From Bacillus subtilis (lineage in GTDB: Bacteria; Pseudomonadota; Alphaproteobacteria; Rhizobiales; Rhizobiaceae), in contig JAHREI010000003.1 of the NCBI GenBank assembly GCA_021733665.1, forward strand, positions 62,001-126,000: 64,000 nt of DNA. The letters run 5' to 3'. Every line of letters begins with the position of its first letter. The stretch's first letter is position 1. Of this stretch, positions 54,098 to 64,000 are shown piece after piece. A program made the translations under genes and the position numbers. Under the pieces are notes generated by a model. It had not been told where the DNA came from and did no database searches. It worked only from the letters and a program-made list of their open reading frames with translations.

Positions 54098-54557
54098 AAT
54101 TTATGATCCTGTTTGAAATCGGATGAATATTTGTGAGGGTAGCTCTGTGGCATTGGAGTGGTTTGCTCATAACGTCTGATTACCAATCAGGGCTAACATC
54201 TCCTTGAATGATAAAAATGAACCAATAAGTTGGCTAGGTCGAAAAATGCATCGCCTTGTCCTGATTTTGGGACAAAATAGAGGGGGAGTTTTAAGCGAAT
54301 ACGATAATGTTAAATACAACCTGTAATTGTTTTGTAAAATTCTTCGGTTCTGGTGAAATTAGTGGTTGGGCCGATTTTATTTTTTGAATCTAATAAAAAG
54401 CAGTTAAATCAGCAGATTAATAAAAATATTATGCCGAAGCTAGAAATTATTATTTTCAGTGAAAATCTGGTTGCATGATATTTACAACCTATGGTAGTGA
54501 TTTGGGGGTTACGTCGCAAATTTCCATATCAATATTTTTTGGCCATAGGGGTGGGGA
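54098..54557. promoter_or_regulatory. Divergent region between the amidohydrolase and AraC genes
   Basis: 460 AT-rich bases with no supported gene. It should hold both promoters. TTGTCC at 54256-54261 and GGACAA at 54270-54275 form a dyad that could be a regulator site. Confidence 0.4.
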
Positions 54558-55502
54558 ATGAATAATTTAAGCGCAGAAACCGAGGTTAATTACTCTGCAG
54601 CAGAAGAGAGTTTTTTATTTCACGAAAATCCGGCAGAGTTGAAAGATAATGTCTCGGATACATTTAAAAATTTAGTTCTTCATAGAAATAAAATTGCATA
54701 TATTGTCAGCCATAACGGTAAATTCAGCTATCGTCATGACCATTACACAGTCATTATCACGTTGGCGGCGATTAAAGATTTGCACTGGTCTTTACAGGGT
54801 AAATTCGGCGAGAGTTTTGATGCGCCAGCCGGCACCGTGATGATTGTACCGCCACATACGGATTATACCGTTCGCTGGCCGGCGGAAACGGATTACGTTC
54901 AGCTAGTGCTGGATAATTATTTGCTTAGCGAATTGAAGGAAATAACCGGAAATTTAACGCTTTCTGAGCTCTTTCCGCATCCTTCACGTCTGCCAAACCC
55001 CAAAGCTCTGTTGTTGGCTAATCTGCTGCGTGCTGAATTGCTGAAAAACGCTCCTGTCAGTGCCGGATATCTTCAGGCTCTGTTGTCGGTTTTGATGGTG
55101 CAGCTGGTTCAAAATCACTCTTTCTTGAGGTCTGGTAATGGTAAGCAGGAGAATGGCGGGCTGTCTTATCAGGCGTCGCGGCGTATTGAGGCATATTTGC
55201 GTGAAAATTATATGCGCAAATTGTCGATTGCGAAAATGGCCGGGGTTTTGGGTGTGTCCGGTGGTCATTTTCTGACATCTTTCCGTGAAAGCTTTGGCCA
55301 GACGCCGCATCAGTTCCTATTGATGCTGCGGTTGAGTGCGGCTGAAGATATGCTGATGAATACGGATATTTCATTGGCTGAAATCGCTGACCGGACGGGG
55401 TTCTCCAGTCAAAGCCATATGACAACGGCATTAAAAAAATGCAGGTCAACTACGCCGGGAGAGCTCCGCCGCAAGCGTCTGAGCATGGGTAAAAAATCCT
55501 GA
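54558..55502 (+). CDS. AraC-family transcriptional regulator
   Basis: This 314-residue protein has a C-terminal AraC DNA-binding domain (about residues 210-305) with the two helix-turn-helix units: LSIAKMAGVLGVSGGHFLTSFRESFGQTPHQFL and ISLAEIADRTGFSSQSHMTTALKK. The N-terminal part resembles a cupin ligand domain (AGTVMIVPPHTDYTVRW). It lies between the amidohydrolase (divergent) and the binding-protein gene downstream; the first is the more likely target. Ligand unknown. Confidence 0.88.
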   Translation: MNNLSAETEVNYSAAEESFLFHENPAELKDNVSDTFKNLVLHRNKIAYIVSHNGKFSYRHDHYTVIITLAAIKDLHWSLQGKFGESFDAPAGTVMIVPPHTDYTVRWPAETDYVQLVLDNYLLSELKEITGNLTLSELFPHPSRLPNPKALLLANLLRAELLKNAPVSAGYLQALLSVLMVQLVQNHSFLRSGNGKQENGGLSYQASRRIEAYLRENYMRKLSIAKMAGVLGVSGGHFLTSFRESFGQTPHQFLLMLRLSAAEDMLMNTDISLAEIADRTGFSSQSHMTTALKKCRSTTPGELRRKRLSMGKKS

Positions 55503-55828
55503 TAATTCGTGTGGGCTGATAAATTGTGAGGCTGTGACTGGCGTTTTCCGATCTCATATTTCCTGCTTGATGAGCTCGGTGAGGCAAAATGTCAGTTACT
55601 TGAAAGTAAGTTGACAGATGCCATAGTCCTAGTGAAGATGTCGCAATAAGAGATGTATTTGAAATATTAAATATACTCTTGTTGTTTGCGGTTTATGAAA
55701 TCATATTCTGCATATATTTTTTGAAATGACAGTAATATCAGATATTTATCAATAATAAGTATCTGCGCATAAGCATATGGGAATAGCATGATTTAGAATA
55801 TATACAGTTTAAGTGGGAGGAATAATTT
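55503..55828 (+). promoter_or_regulatory. Upstream region of the orphan binding-protein gene
   Basis: 326 AT-rich bases without a supported gene. It should contain the promoter of the following gene. GGGAGGA precedes its ATG. I see no clear operator. Confidence 0.35.
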
Positions 55829-56956
55829 ATGCGCTTGAAATTCTTGTCCGGAGTCGCAGCAGCGGCCGTTTTAGCCTGGACAGCAACCGCGCAGGCAGAG
55901 CTTCTCATGGGTGTGGGAGCACCGATGACCGGCCCGAATGCCACTTACGGGCAGCAGATTCTGAAGGGAGCAGAAGCTGCAATTGCGGAAATTAACGCCA
56001 ATGGCGGTATTAATGGTGAACAGGTAAAGATCGTCATCGGTGACGATGTTTCCGACCCGAAACAGGGCATTTCTGTTGCCAACAAGTTTGCTGCGGATGG
56101 CGTACAATTTGTCATCGGCCACTATAATTCCGGTGTTACTATTCCGGCATCAGATGTTTATGCCGAAAATGGTATTCTGATGATCAGCCCGGGTGCTACC
56201 AATCCTGCTTATACAGAAAAAGGTCTTTGGAATACGTTCCGTACATGCGGACGTGATGACCAGCAGGGCATTGTTGCCGGTAATTACATCAACGATCATT
56301 TTAAAGACAAAAAAATCGCGGTCATTCACGATAAGACCCCCTATGGTCAGGGTCTGGCGGATGCCACCAAGAAAACCTTCAATGATCTCGGTGTTAAAGA
56401 GGTTATGTATGAAGGGGTGAATACCGGTGAGAAAGATTTCTCGGCACTGATTACCAAGGCTAAAGCGGCTGGCATTGATGTTCTCTATTGGGGCGGTGTG
56501 CATACGGAGGGCGGCTTGATTATCCGTCAGCTGGCAGATCAGGGGCTCAAGGTCACGTTCATCTCCGGTGATGCGATCGTCAATAATGAGTTGGCTTCCA
56601 TTGCCCGTGATGCGGTTGTCGGGACGCTCAACACATTCGGACCTGATCCGCGTGTTGATCCGGCCAATGCCGAACTGGTAAAGAAGTTCCGCGACGGTGG
56701 TTTTGAGCCGGAAGCCTATACGCTTTATTCCTACGCAGCAGCACAGTCTTTGGCAGCAGCAGCCAAGGCTGCGGGTTCCAATGATCCTCAGGAAGTCGCC
56801 AAGGCGATGAAGGAAAAAGGTCCGTTCAAAACTGCATTGGGTGAGCTGGCTTTTGACGAAAAAGGTGATGCCAAACTGCCGGGCTATGTGATGTATGAGT
56901 GGAAGAAAATGCCGGACGGCAGCTTCACTTATGAACAGCAGAAGCAGGGTGGCTAA
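55829..56956 (+). CDS. Orphan Leu/Ile/Val-type ABC binding protein (LivJ/LivK family)
   Basis: This 375-residue periplasmic protein has a signal peptide ending at AQAELL and the LivJ/K pattern: [31 protein letters not shown], then [33 protein letters not shown]. That serine/threonine loop is the one that binds the amino-acid group in LivJ. It has no permease or ATPase genes beside it, so it must share a transporter encoded elsewhere. A strong terminator follows. Confidence 0.92.
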   Translation: MRLKFLSGVAAAAVLAWTATAQAELLMGVGAPMTGPNATYGQQILKGAEAAIAEINANGGINGEQVKIVIGDDVSDPKQGISVANKFAADGVQFVIGHYNSGVTIPASDVYAENGILMISPGATNPAYTEKGLWNTFRTCGRDDQQGIVAGNYINDHFKDKKIAVIHDKTPYGQGLADATKKTFNDLGVKEVMYEGVNTGEKDFSALITKAKAAGIDVLYWGGVHTEGGLIIRQLADQGLKVTFISGDAIVNNELASIARDAVVGTLNTFGPDPRVDPANAELVKKFRDGGFEPEAYTLYSYAAAQSLAAAAKAAGSNDPQEVAKAMKEKGPFKTALGELAFDEKGDAKLPGYVMYEWKKMPDGSFTYEQQKQGG

Positions 56957-56984
56957 ACTTAGCCAGTCTAAATTGTTGTAAAGA

Positions 56985-57020
56985 AAAGCCGCCATTTGAA
57001 GCCAAATGGCGGCTTTTTTG
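56985..57020. terminator. Bidirectional terminator
   Basis: AAGCCGCCATTTG and CAAATGGCGGCTT form a perfect 13-bp stem with a 4-base loop and TTTT after it. It lies between the convergent binding-protein and aldehyde dehydrogenase genes. Confidence 0.92.
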
Positions 57021-57038
57021 TTTCAGTGCGTCTTTGGA

Positions 57039-59435
57039 CTATGCACCATAAGGTATCCAGATATTTTTAACCTGCACGGCACGACGCAGATAATCACGAC
57101 CCTGACCCTGTGCAGTATCCAGCCAGTTGCGCTGACGGCCGTTATTCACCCATGTCGCTTTGAGATTGCCGGTTGAAGCCTTTTCCACCATGGCACTGCC
57201 TGCTTCTGACCCGACATACCAGAGCGCGGACACGGCATCATGCTCAGCCAGCGTTTTAGCCAGAACATTGCGATCACCGGTGATGAGATTGACCACACCG
57301 GCCGGTACGTCTGATGTATCCAGTACCTGATAGAAAGCACCGGCGATCAGCGGATGGCGGCCTGACGGCACAACAACAGCGCGGTTGCCCATAGCGATTG
57401 CGGGCAGGACCAGCGAAACCATCGAGAGCAATGGCAGTTCATCCGGACAGACAATACCGGTCACGCCCCATGGTTCATTCATCGCCAGAGTGACATGACG
57501 CGATTTGGTGGAGTGAACGGCTCCGTCAAACTTGTCTGCCTGTGCAGCGTAATAGAAAATACGACGGATTGAAGCGTCGAACTCTTCTTCTGCCTTTTTC
57601 TCGGAAACGCCGGTGCTTTTCACCAGCAATTCAATGAATTCAGCACGGCGCTGTTCGAGATTTTCGCCCAAATAATACAGTACCTGCGCACGGTTATGAG
57701 CGGTTGTGCCACCCCATGAACTTGCTTTTACAGCTGCCTCTACGGCATTGCGGATATCTTTGCGGTTGCTGAGTGGTGCTTCACCGATGACAACATTGCC
57801 TTTGCCGTAAACCGCATAGCTTGCACCACCGTCAGGGCGTGCCTGCTTGCCGCCGACATAGTTTTTCATCGTGCGGTCGATGGAACCGGCAGCCACTTTT
57901 TCACCGGCCACAGGCAGAGCGGAGAAAGATGGTGCATCGGTTTCTTTGACGAGCGGAAGGGCTTTTTCCCAGTCGCTGACCAGATATTCATAAAGCCCTT
58001 CGCGCGCACCTTCACGACCGAAACCGCTTTCACGATAACCGCCGAAACCGGCACCGGCATCAAGCATATTGGTGCAGTTGATCCAGACGACACCGGCTTT
58101 AACGGAAGCCGCAATATCCAGAGCGGTGTTGATATTTTCTGACCAGATGGAGGCAGCCAGTCCATAAGAGGTATTATTGGCCAGTGCAATCGCTTCCGCC
58201 GGCGTGCGGAAGGTTACTGCCGCCGCAACCGGACCGAAGATTTCAACCTGACAAACGGTGGAAGCCTGATCAACTTCGGTGAAGAAGCCCGGAGCGATGA
58301 AATTGCCTTTTGCTGGCAGGGCATTTGGTGTCTGCCAGAGTGCACCGCCTTCTTCCACGCCTTTGGCGATCAGTGCGGAAATACATTTTACCTGCGTTGG
58401 TGAAACGATAGCGCCGACATCGGTAGATTTATCCAGCGGATCACCGACGCGGATCGTTTCCAGACGCTTGCGCAACTTGCTATAGAAACGCTCTGCAATG
58501 CCTTCCTGAACCAGAAGACGGGAGCCTGCACAGCAAACTTCACCCTGATTGAACCAGATTGCATCAACAACACCTTCAACAGCGCTGTCGAGATCAGCAT
58601 CTTCAAAAACGATGAATGGTGACTTGCCGCCGAGTTCCAGCGACAGTTTTTTACCGGAACCGGCAATCTGCTCACGGATGATACGGCCGACATTGGTCGA
58701 GCCGGTAAAGGCAACCTTGTTGACATCCTCATGGCCGCAGATCAGCGCACCGGTTTCACCGTCGCCGTGCACGATATTGACCACACCGGCAGGCAGACCG
58801 ACTTCATGACAGATTTCCGCAAAGGCAATCGCTGTCAGCGGAGTCAGGTCGGCAGGCTTCAGCACAACCGTATTACCGGCAGCGAGTGCAGGGGCGATTT
58901 TCCATGCCAGCATCAAGAGCGGGAAGTTCCACGGGATCACCTGACCGCAAACGCCGATAGGGGAGAAACCACGGAACTCATCCTCCACCATCTCAGCCCA
59001 ACCGGCGTGATGATAGAAATGACGGACAGCCAGCGGCACATCAATATCGCGGCTTTCGCGGATCGGTTTGCCGTTATCCATGCTTTCCAGCACGGAGAAG
59101 AAACGCTCACGTTTTTGCAAATGACGGGCAATCGCATAGAGATATTTGGCGCGTTCATGACCGGAGAATTTCGACCATTTGCCAAATGCAGCGCGGGCAG
59201 CTTTGACAGCCGTATCAACATCTTCCGCAGTACCCTTGGCAATACCAGCTAAACGCTGTTCAGTCGCCGGATTGATCACGTCAATAATCTGCGCGCAGCC
59301 TGAAACGGTAAAGCGGCCATTGATGAAATGACCGAACGGCGCGGAATGATTTTTCAACCATGCAACAACATCGCCATTGGCTTCGGGAGACGGGCCATAT
59401 TCCATTGTATTCAGAATATCCTTGATCTGTGCCAT
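57039..59435 (-). CDS. Two-domain aldehyde dehydrogenase (ALDH16-like)
   Basis: This 798-residue protein has a complete N-terminal aldehyde dehydrogenase (about 35-490) with Glu267 in LELGG and catalytic Cys301 in FNQGEVCC, and a second partial ALDH domain (about 520-790) that contains the coenzyme-binding half but no catalytic Cys. This is the layout of the ALDH16 group. It lies 12 bases downstream of deoC in the same operon, so it probably oxidises the acetaldehyde released by DeoC to acetate. Confidence 0.88.
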   Translation of the reverse strand: MAQIKDILNTMEYGPSPEANGDVVAWLKNHSAPFGHFINGRFTVSGCAQIIDVINPATEQRLAGIAKGTAEDVDTAVKAARAAFGKWSKFSGHERAKYLYAIARHLQKRERFFSVLESMDNGKPIRESRDIDVPLAVRHFYHHAGWAEMVEDEFRGFSPIGVCGQVIPWNFPLLMLAWKIAPALAAGNTVVLKPADLTPLTAIAFAEICHEVGLPAGVVNIVHGDGETGALICGHEDVNKVAFTGSTNVGRIIREQIAGSGKKLSLELGGKSPFIVFEDADLDSAVEGVVDAIWFNQGEVCCAGSRLLVQEGIAERFYSKLRKRLETIRVGDPLDKSTDVGAIVSPTQVKCISALIAKGVEEGGALWQTPNALPAKGNFIAPGFFTEVDQASTVCQVEIFGPVAAAVTFRTPAEAIALANNTSYGLAASIWSENINTALDIAASVKAGVVWINCTNMLDAGAGFGGYRESGFGREGAREGLYEYLVSDWEKALPLVKETDAPSFSALPVAGEKVAAGSIDRTMKNYVGGKQARPDGGASYAVYGKGNVVIGEAPLSNRKDIRNAVEAAVKASSWGGTTAHNRAQVLYYLGENLEQRRAEFIELLVKSTGVSEKKAEEEFDASIRRIFYYAAQADKFDGAVHSTKSRHVTLAMNEPWGVTGIVCPDELPLLSMVSLVLPAIAMGNRAVVVPSGRHPLIAGAFYQVLDTSDVPAGVVNLITGDRNVLAKTLAEHDAVSALWYVGSEAGSAMVEKASTGNLKATWVNNGRQRNWLDTAQGQGRDYLRRAVQVKNIWIPYGA

Positions 59436-59447
59436 AGTCGTAATTCC

Positions 59448-60407
59448 TTATGCCGCAGCGTGACGGGAGAGGTCGGCATAACGGCCGGTCACATAATGTT
59501 CGAGCTGGCGCTCAATATCACCGAGCAATGAGGAAGCGCCGATGCGGAACAGATCCGGCTGCAGCCAGTCATGACCCAGCTCTTCCTTCATCATCGACAG
59601 CCAGACGAGGGCTTCTTTTGCAGTACGCAGGCCACCGGCAGGCTTGAAGCCGATAATCTGGCCTGTGAGTTCGCCGTAATCGCGCAGCGCACGCACCATG
59701 GTCAGGCTAACCGGAAGAGTTGCGTTGACTTCTTCTTTGCCTGTTGAGGTTTTGATGAAGTCGGAACCGGCCTGCATTGCAACCATAGATGCCTTATAGA
59801 CATTGGTCAGGGTTTGCAGATCGCCGGTAGCCAGAATGGCCTTCATATGGGCTTCGCCGCAGGCTTCGCGCATCGCAGCCATTTCATCATAAAGCGCCTG
59901 CCAGTTCTGGGTCAGCACATGCTCGCGGGTGATGACAATATCAATTTCCTTTGCGCCTTCCTCCACTGCATAGCGGATTTCAGCCAGACGCAACGGCAGA
60001 GGGCTCAGGCCTGCGGGAAAACCGGTCGCAACGGAAGCAACCGGAATATTGCTGCCCTCCAGTGCCTTAACCGCGTGCGGTACCATGGTCGGATAAACGC
60101 AGACCGCGCCAGTGGTGATATTGGCATCACTCAGACCCAGTGCTTCCAGAATATCCGCACGGATCGGGTTTTGGGCCTTGGCGCAAAGGCGGCGCACACG
60201 ACCGGCAGTGTCATCACCGGCCAGTGTTGTCAGGTCGATACACTGAACGGCACGTACCAGCCACGCGGCCTGATATTCCTTTTTCACCGAACGGCGGGCG
60301 GGAAGTGTTGCGGCACGGCGCTCAAGTGCTGAACGGTTGACGCTGATATCGTCAAACCATTCTGTTCTGAGTGGTGTTCCGCTATTGCGTGTATGAATAT
60401 GTGTCAT
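59448..60407 (-). CDS. deoC: Deoxyribose-phosphate aldolase DeoC
   Basis: DeoC splits 2-deoxyribose-5-phosphate into acetaldehyde and glyceraldehyde-3-phosphate. This 319-residue protein has the likely Schiff-base Lys189 in HMKAILATGDL, the relay Lys255 in IGFKPAGGLRT and the Asp in KEIDIVI. It is longer at the N-terminus than the short bacterial form. It is the first gene of the minus-strand operon, divergent from deoR. Confidence 0.93.
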   Translation of the reverse strand: MTHIHTRNSGTPLRTEWFDDISVNRSALERRAATLPARRSVKKEYQAAWLVRAVQCIDLTTLAGDDTAGRVRRLCAKAQNPIRADILEALGLSDANITTGAVCVYPTMVPHAVKALEGSNIPVASVATGFPAGLSPLPLRLAEIRYAVEEGAKEIDIVITREHVLTQNWQALYDEMAAMREACGEAHMKAILATGDLQTLTNVYKASMVAMQAGSDFIKTSTGKEEVNATLPVSLTMVRALRDYGELTGQIIGFKPAGGLRTAKEALVWLSMMKEELGHDWLQPDLFRIGASSLLGDIERQLEHYVTGRYADLSRHAAA

Positions 60408-60550
60408 AGAAATGCCCGTTCGTGATTATCCGGCAGAGCGGCGTGGCGGATATGGCTGAAATTATAATGTTACGATCCGATCATTATGTCTGGATCGTTT
60501 CACTAAATCAGTTACAGTGTCAAGAGTACTACTCAATCAAAGGAAACCCG
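60408..60550. promoter_or_regulatory. Divergent deoC/deoR control region
   Basis: 143 bases between the two starts. An imperfect dyad ATAATG/CATTAT surrounds a central GATCCGATC and is a candidate DeoR operator. The match to the known enteric site is poor. Confidence 0.35.
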
Positions 60551-61279
60551 TTGAGCAGAACCAGTCGCAGGGATGAACGTCTCTCAAAACTCGCCGGATT
60601 AATGGTAAAGCACGGCGTGATGCGCTTGCGGGATGCAGCTGCACAGCTCGGCGTGTCAGAGATTACCATCCGGCGGGACATGGCCTCGCAAGGCGCTTCT
60701 GACCGTATTGTAGGCGGGTTTCACTGTCTCGGCGGCTATATTATCTCTGCGCAGGAGGGGGCGGCCAGCAGTGATTACAGCCTTGAGCAGGAAGGTGACA
60801 GCCATGCAGCAGCCAAGGCACAAGCTTGTGCTGAGGCGGCCGTTTTGATTGAAGAACATGATACGATTTTTATCGATTGCGGCACGACCATGCCTTATCT
60901 CGCCCGCCTTGTGCCGGAGAATAAATCGGTGACTGTGGTGTGCTATTCGCTCAATATCGCGGACATTCTCTCTATGCGTGACGATGTCCGGCTGATCGTA
61001 CTTGGGGGTCTCTTTCATCGTTCAGCTGCCTCTTTTTCCGGTGAGGAGGGGATCGAGGCATTGAAAAAACTCAACATTAATAAGGCTTTTATCTCTGCAG
61101 GCGGTGTGCATGAGACGCATGGCGTGACCTGCTCGCATTTCCATGAGGTGCCGCTCAAACAAATGGCAATCACGCGCGCAATTGAGTCTTATCTGGTGGT
61201 GGATAGCAGCAAGCTTGGCAGGGTGCGCTCGGCAGCTTTTGCAAAAATTTCGCAGTTCCGGCAGGTTTTCAGCGCTTAA
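60551..61279 (+). CDS. deoR: Deoxyribose operon repressor DeoR
   Basis: This 242-residue protein has a DeoR helix-turn-helix (MRLRDAAAQLGVSEITIRRD, about residues 22-41) and a sugar-phosphate sensor domain with FIDCGTTMPYLARLV and VVCYSLNIADIL, closely following E. coli DeoR. I use the TTG at 60551 because AAAGGA lies about seven bases upstream and it gives the normal length; a longer in-frame start at 60422 adds sequence unlike the family. It is divergent from deoC and probably represses it. Confidence 0.88.
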   Translation: MSRTSRRDERLSKLAGLMVKHGVMRLRDAAAQLGVSEITIRRDMASQGASDRIVGGFHCLGGYIISAQEGAASSDYSLEQEGDSHAAAKAQACAEAAVLIEEHDTIFIDCGTTMPYLARLVPENKSVTVVCYSLNIADILSMRDDVRLIVLGGLFHRSAASFSGEEGIEALKKLNINKAFISAGGVHETHGVTCSHFHEVPLKQMAITRAIESYLVVDSSKLGRVRSAAFAKISQFRQVFSA

Positions 61280-61360
61280 GATTAAAATTTGCGGGCAACA
61301 GAGCGGACTGGTCACTTTTTTAAAGTCATCTATAGTTCAGAGAATTTTTAAGAGGTGGCC

Positions 61361-61879
61361 ATGCAAGTGACAGAGATATTGACGCATACACCTTGGTGGG
61401 TGTGGGTTTTGCTGGTATATCTTGTTTATGTCGGCGTTCGTCTTCTGTCGCCAACGACAGTCTCTCCCAAAGGGATGTTGTTGATGCCGTCTATTTTCCT
61501 GCTTTGGGGCATCTATGGAATTTTTAACAAGCTTGCTATGCCATGGACGGCGCTTTTAATCTTTGCTGTCGCATTGATTGTTGGCCTGCTATTTGGAAGA
61601 ATGCTTATGGCAATGCAGCAGCCTGCCATTTTCGACAGCGCAACCGGCATGGTGCAGCGCCCTGGTTCTGTGGTGCCCATCATCATTATTTTGCTGAATT
61701 TCGGCTGTCTCTATGGCCTGAATGTTTATGCGGCCTATCATCCGAATAGTTTGCAAGAGCTAAACTTCACAGTAATTTATAGTGTGGCCTCAGGTTTAAC
61801 GAGTGGATTTTTCTGGGGAATGTCTTGGGTCGTTTTAATGAAAGCATTTGCCGGCTATGACATGCATCCTGCTGATTAA
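61361..61879 (+). CDS. Integral membrane protein of unknown function (DUF6622-like)
   Basis: This 172-residue protein has about five membrane helices (WVWVLLVYLVYVGVRLL, then MLLMPSIFLLWGIYGIF and ALLIFAVALIVGLLFGRML among them). AAGAGG precedes the ATG; a GTG two codons earlier is in frame. It resembles the DUF6622 group, which has no known role. It appears to be a single gene. Confidence 0.7.
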   Translation: MQVTEILTHTPWWVWVLLVYLVYVGVRLLSPTTVSPKGMLLMPSIFLLWGIYGIFNKLAMPWTALLIFAVALIVGLLFGRMLMAMQQPAIFDSATGMVQRPGSVVPIIIILLNFGCLYGLNVYAAYHPNSLQELNFTVIYSVASGLTSGFFWGMSWVVLMKAFAGYDMHPAD

Positions 61880-61974
61880 GTCCATTTTAGATTATTAATT
61901 CCTTATCCGGTCTGTTCATCTGACTGGCAAGCTGTTAATCACAGCTATCCGGAATGTGATAACGGCTTTTTCCA

Positions 61975-63105
61975 ATGACCTCGCCTGATAAAAACGGTGG
62001 CCGGCTTAAACGTACGGCAGACCGTCTTTTCGCGCCCTTACTGGCTGGCGCAACTTTTCGTTCCCGCTTGATTGCTTCTGTCGGTATTTTGCTTTGTGTT
62101 GCTTTTACCGGCGTTGTCAGTGCGTGGCTTTATAATCATACAACGCATTATGCTTTTCTGATTGCGCCGGTAGGTGCATCGGCCATTTTGCTGTTTGTGG
62201 TGCCATCCAGCCCAATGGCGCAGCCTTGGGCGATTATTGGCGGCAATACGATCTCGGCACTGGTCGGCGTTCTGGTCTACCAGTTCGTGAAAGAGCCATT
62301 GCTGGCGGCAGGATTGGCAGTTGCACTGTCTGTTCTGGCGATGTCGCTGGCGCGTGCGATGCATCCTCCGGGCGGTGCGATTGCACTCACTGCAGTTATT
62401 GGCGGTCATACGATTACAGAGGCAGGATTCCTGTTTCCCTTCGCGCCTGTCGCGCTGGATTCTACGATTGTTGTATTGTTTGGTATCGCATTTCACAAAC
62501 TGCTGCGCCGTCCTTATCCGCATACCACGCCGGTGATAAACCAGCATCAGACACAGGACACGCCGACGCAGATGCGTGGCGGCCCGACTTCTGCGGATAT
62601 TGATGCGGCTTTGTCTGAAATGCAGGAGAGCTTTGATATTACCCGTGGTGATCTGGAAGTCCTGTTACGTCAGATCGAGATGCAGACAGTCATGCGTAAT
62701 AATGCATCGGGTAAAGCCGGACCCGATTGCGCCTCTATCATGTCGCGCCATGTGGTGTCAGTTAAAGCCGCTGATATAGATGATTATGCGCGTTCCTTGT
62801 TGCTGAAGCATAATATTCGCTCGCTGCCAGTCGTGGATGAGGCCAATAAACTGTTGGGTACGGTTGGCTTGCGTGAATTGCTGAAGGGTAAAGGTGCGGT
62901 TGAAACGCTGATGATTGTGCCGCCGGTTGCCCATCCGCAAGATCCGGCACTGAGTCTTTTACCTGTGCTGACCAATGGTCGTTCCCATGCTGTTATTATC
63001 ACGGATGCGGATAATAAGGTGGTTGGTCTGATCTCTCAAACCGACTTGCTTGCAGCGCTTGCGCGTCTGGTGCAGTCGGCTCTATCAGTGGAAAAGACGT
63101 TATAA
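61975..63105 (+). CDS. HPP-family membrane protein with CBS domains
   Basis: This 376-residue protein has an N-terminal HPP membrane domain of four or more helices, with the family motif RAMHPPGGA, and a C-terminal pair of CBS domains (about 245-370; IMSRHVVSVKA and GLISQTDLLAAL). HPP proteins have been linked to nitrite or other anion transport in plants, while the CBS pair usually senses adenine nucleotides. It is a single gene. Confidence 0.86.
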   Translation: MTSPDKNGGRLKRTADRLFAPLLAGATFRSRLIASVGILLCVAFTGVVSAWLYNHTTHYAFLIAPVGASAILLFVVPSSPMAQPWAIIGGNTISALVGVLVYQFVKEPLLAAGLAVALSVLAMSLARAMHPPGGAIALTAVIGGHTITEAGFLFPFAPVALDSTIVVLFGIAFHKLLRRPYPHTTPVINQHQTQDTPTQMRGGPTSADIDAALSEMQESFDITRGDLEVLLRQIEMQTVMRNNASGKAGPDCASIMSRHVVSVKAADIDDYARSLLLKHNIRSLPVVDEANKLLGTVGLRELLKGKGAVETLMIVPPVAHPQDPALSLLPVLTNGRSHAVIITDADNKVVGLISQTDLLAALARLVQSALSVEKTL

Positions 63106-63235
63106 GATAATACAAAGTTGATTTAGTTTCTCAACTTACCTATAGCATAAGGCAATAAAGTGTGTTCAGAAATGGCACATCTGCTGCTCTGCATGACAAT
63201 GTTGAGCACATCATGCTATCAGGGAGTGAGTATAG

Positions 63236-64000
63236 ATGACACAGGATCAAGCCCCTCAGGCTCCGACACCACCAATGGGGCGTCCGCAATTGCGCCAGTG
63301 GGAACTGACAGTAACGGCAGTGGCTGATGCGCCGGCTAATATGCGTCGAGTGACTTTTACTGCGCCTGATATTGCAGAATTTAGCTATCGTCCGGGTCAG
63401 GCTATCGTGATGATGCTGCCAACCGCTGACGGTGAATTTGGTCGTCGCGATTATACAATCCGCAGCTTTGACAAGGACAAAGGTCTGCTGGCTGTTGATT
63501 TTTTCATGCATGGTGATGCCAATAATCTGACGCCTGGGCCCGCCTTTGCTCGTGATGCCAAGATCGGCGATAAAATCAATGTGCGTGGCCCGCGCGGTGG
63601 TGCCTCTTTCCGTGAGGAGGCAGACTGGCATCTGATCACCGGCGATGAATGCTGTTTGCCTGCGATTTTCCATATTCTGGAGACTATGCCTGCCAAAGCG
63701 CAGATGCATGTGCTGATCGAAGTGGACAATATTGATTCAGAAATCGCGCTGAATGATATCCGCGAAGGCCTGACCGCAACACAGATAACATGGCTGCATC
63801 GCGGGGAGCTTAAAGCAGGTCCAAATGACTTTATGGCAGATGCTGTAGGCCGTTTTATGCTTCCGCATGGTCGCGGTCATGCCATTCTGATCGGTGAAAC
63901 CAGCAATGTGCGCAAACAGCGCCAGAACCTGATTTCGCGCGGTCTGACCCGTGAGCAGATTGCCTCAGAAGGTTATTGGCGTCCGGGCCGTATCGGCGGC
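63236..64000 (+). CDS. Siderophore-interacting protein (FAD-binding ferric reductase family), cut by the window edge
   Basis: An open frame of 255 codons runs to the end of the window with no stop. GGGAG lies upstream of the ATG. The sequence shows the FAD-binding stretch RRDYTIRSFD and MHGDANNLTPGPAFARDAKIGD followed by VRGPRGG, which identify the ViuB/SIP family that reduces ferric siderophores in the cytoplasm to release iron. The ending ASEGYWRPGRIGG is close to the normal C-terminus, so little is missing. Confidence 0.88.
   Translation, partial: MTQDQAPQAPTPPMGRPQLRQWELTVTAVADAPANMRRVTFTAPDIAEFSYRPGQAIVMMLPTADGEFGRRDYTIRSFDKDKGLLAVDFFMHGDANNLTPGPAFARDAKIGDKINVRGPRGGASFREEADWHLITGDECCLPAIFHILETMPAKAQMHVLIEVDNIDSEIALNDIREGLTATQITWLHRGELKAGPNDFMADAVGRFMLPHGRGHAILIGETSNVRKQRQNLISRGLTREQIASEGYWRPGRIGG

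Noticed and set aside
56150-56995. Minus-strand frame of 281 codons
   Set aside because: Runs opposite to the LivJ-type binding protein gene and has no recognisable domain.
1-64000. tRNA, rRNA, CRISPR arrays, insertion sequences, prophage genes
   Set aside because: I looked for tRNA T-loops, regular spaced repeats, transposase motifs and phage structural genes and found none I can support.

Overview
The window reads as chromosome from an alphaproteobacterium of the Hyphomicrobiales, most likely a Brucellaceae relative with moderate GC (Pseudochrobactrum, Paenochrobactrum or a similar genus). The support is an Omp25/Omp31-type outer membrane protein, many ABC and TRAP uptake systems, frequent short overlaps of stop and start codons, and gene families typical of that group. 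The genus is inference. I see no tRNA, rRNA, CRISPR array, phage or transposase gene. Codon usage looks even, so most of this is stable chromosome.

Layout. 1-4.7 kb: a complete branched-chain-amino-acid-type ABC operon. 4.7-5.9 kb: queH and a small zinc-ribbon protein. 5.9-10.5 kb: an efeUOB iron uptake operon with a second EfeO-like protein. 10.5-14 kb (minus): a TAXI-TRAP transporter with its DUF1850 companion. 14.5-17.1 kb: a ThDP enzyme and a membrane SRPBCC protein. 17.15-19.4 kb: a TPP riboswitch in front of a short-chain dehydrogenase and a flavin monooxygenase. 19.5-26.3 kb: a secreted hydrolase, a stand-alone clpP, an ArsR/SRPBCC pair with a clear operator, a periplasmic protein paired with a GGDEF-EAL protein, an FkbM methyltransferase and a luciferase-like oxidoreductase. 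26.5-30.6 kb (minus): a tightly coupled four-gene operon (ketosynthase III, epimerase/reductase, metallo-beta-lactamase-fold hydrolase, adenylate-forming ligase) that resembles the Ole olefin/beta-lactone pathway with two parts exchanged. 30.8-34.2 kb: a NUDIX enzyme, a gene-poor stretch with palindromes, and a PAP2 plus sterol-desaturase pair.

34.2-42.1 kb: a LacI regulator with two matching operators, a ribose-type ABC transporter with two permeases, and DhaK/DhaL kinase subunits. This looks like a complete uptake-and-phosphorylation route for a short ketose. 42.2-43.9 kb: small envelope proteins and an Omp31-like porin. 44.5-47.8 kb: ahpC, ahpF and oxyR with a candidate OxyR box. 47.9-52.2 kb (minus): a TonB receptor with a signalling domain, FecR and FecI. 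52.4-57 kb: a periplasmic amidohydrolase, an AraC regulator and an orphan Liv-type binding protein. 57-61.3 kb: a two-domain aldehyde dehydrogenase and deoC, with deoR divergent. 61.4-64 kb: membrane proteins and the start of a siderophore-interacting protein cut by the window edge.

The two loci I consider most worth following are the Ole-like operon at 27.8-30.6 kb and the TPP-riboswitch operon at 17.15-19.4 kb.
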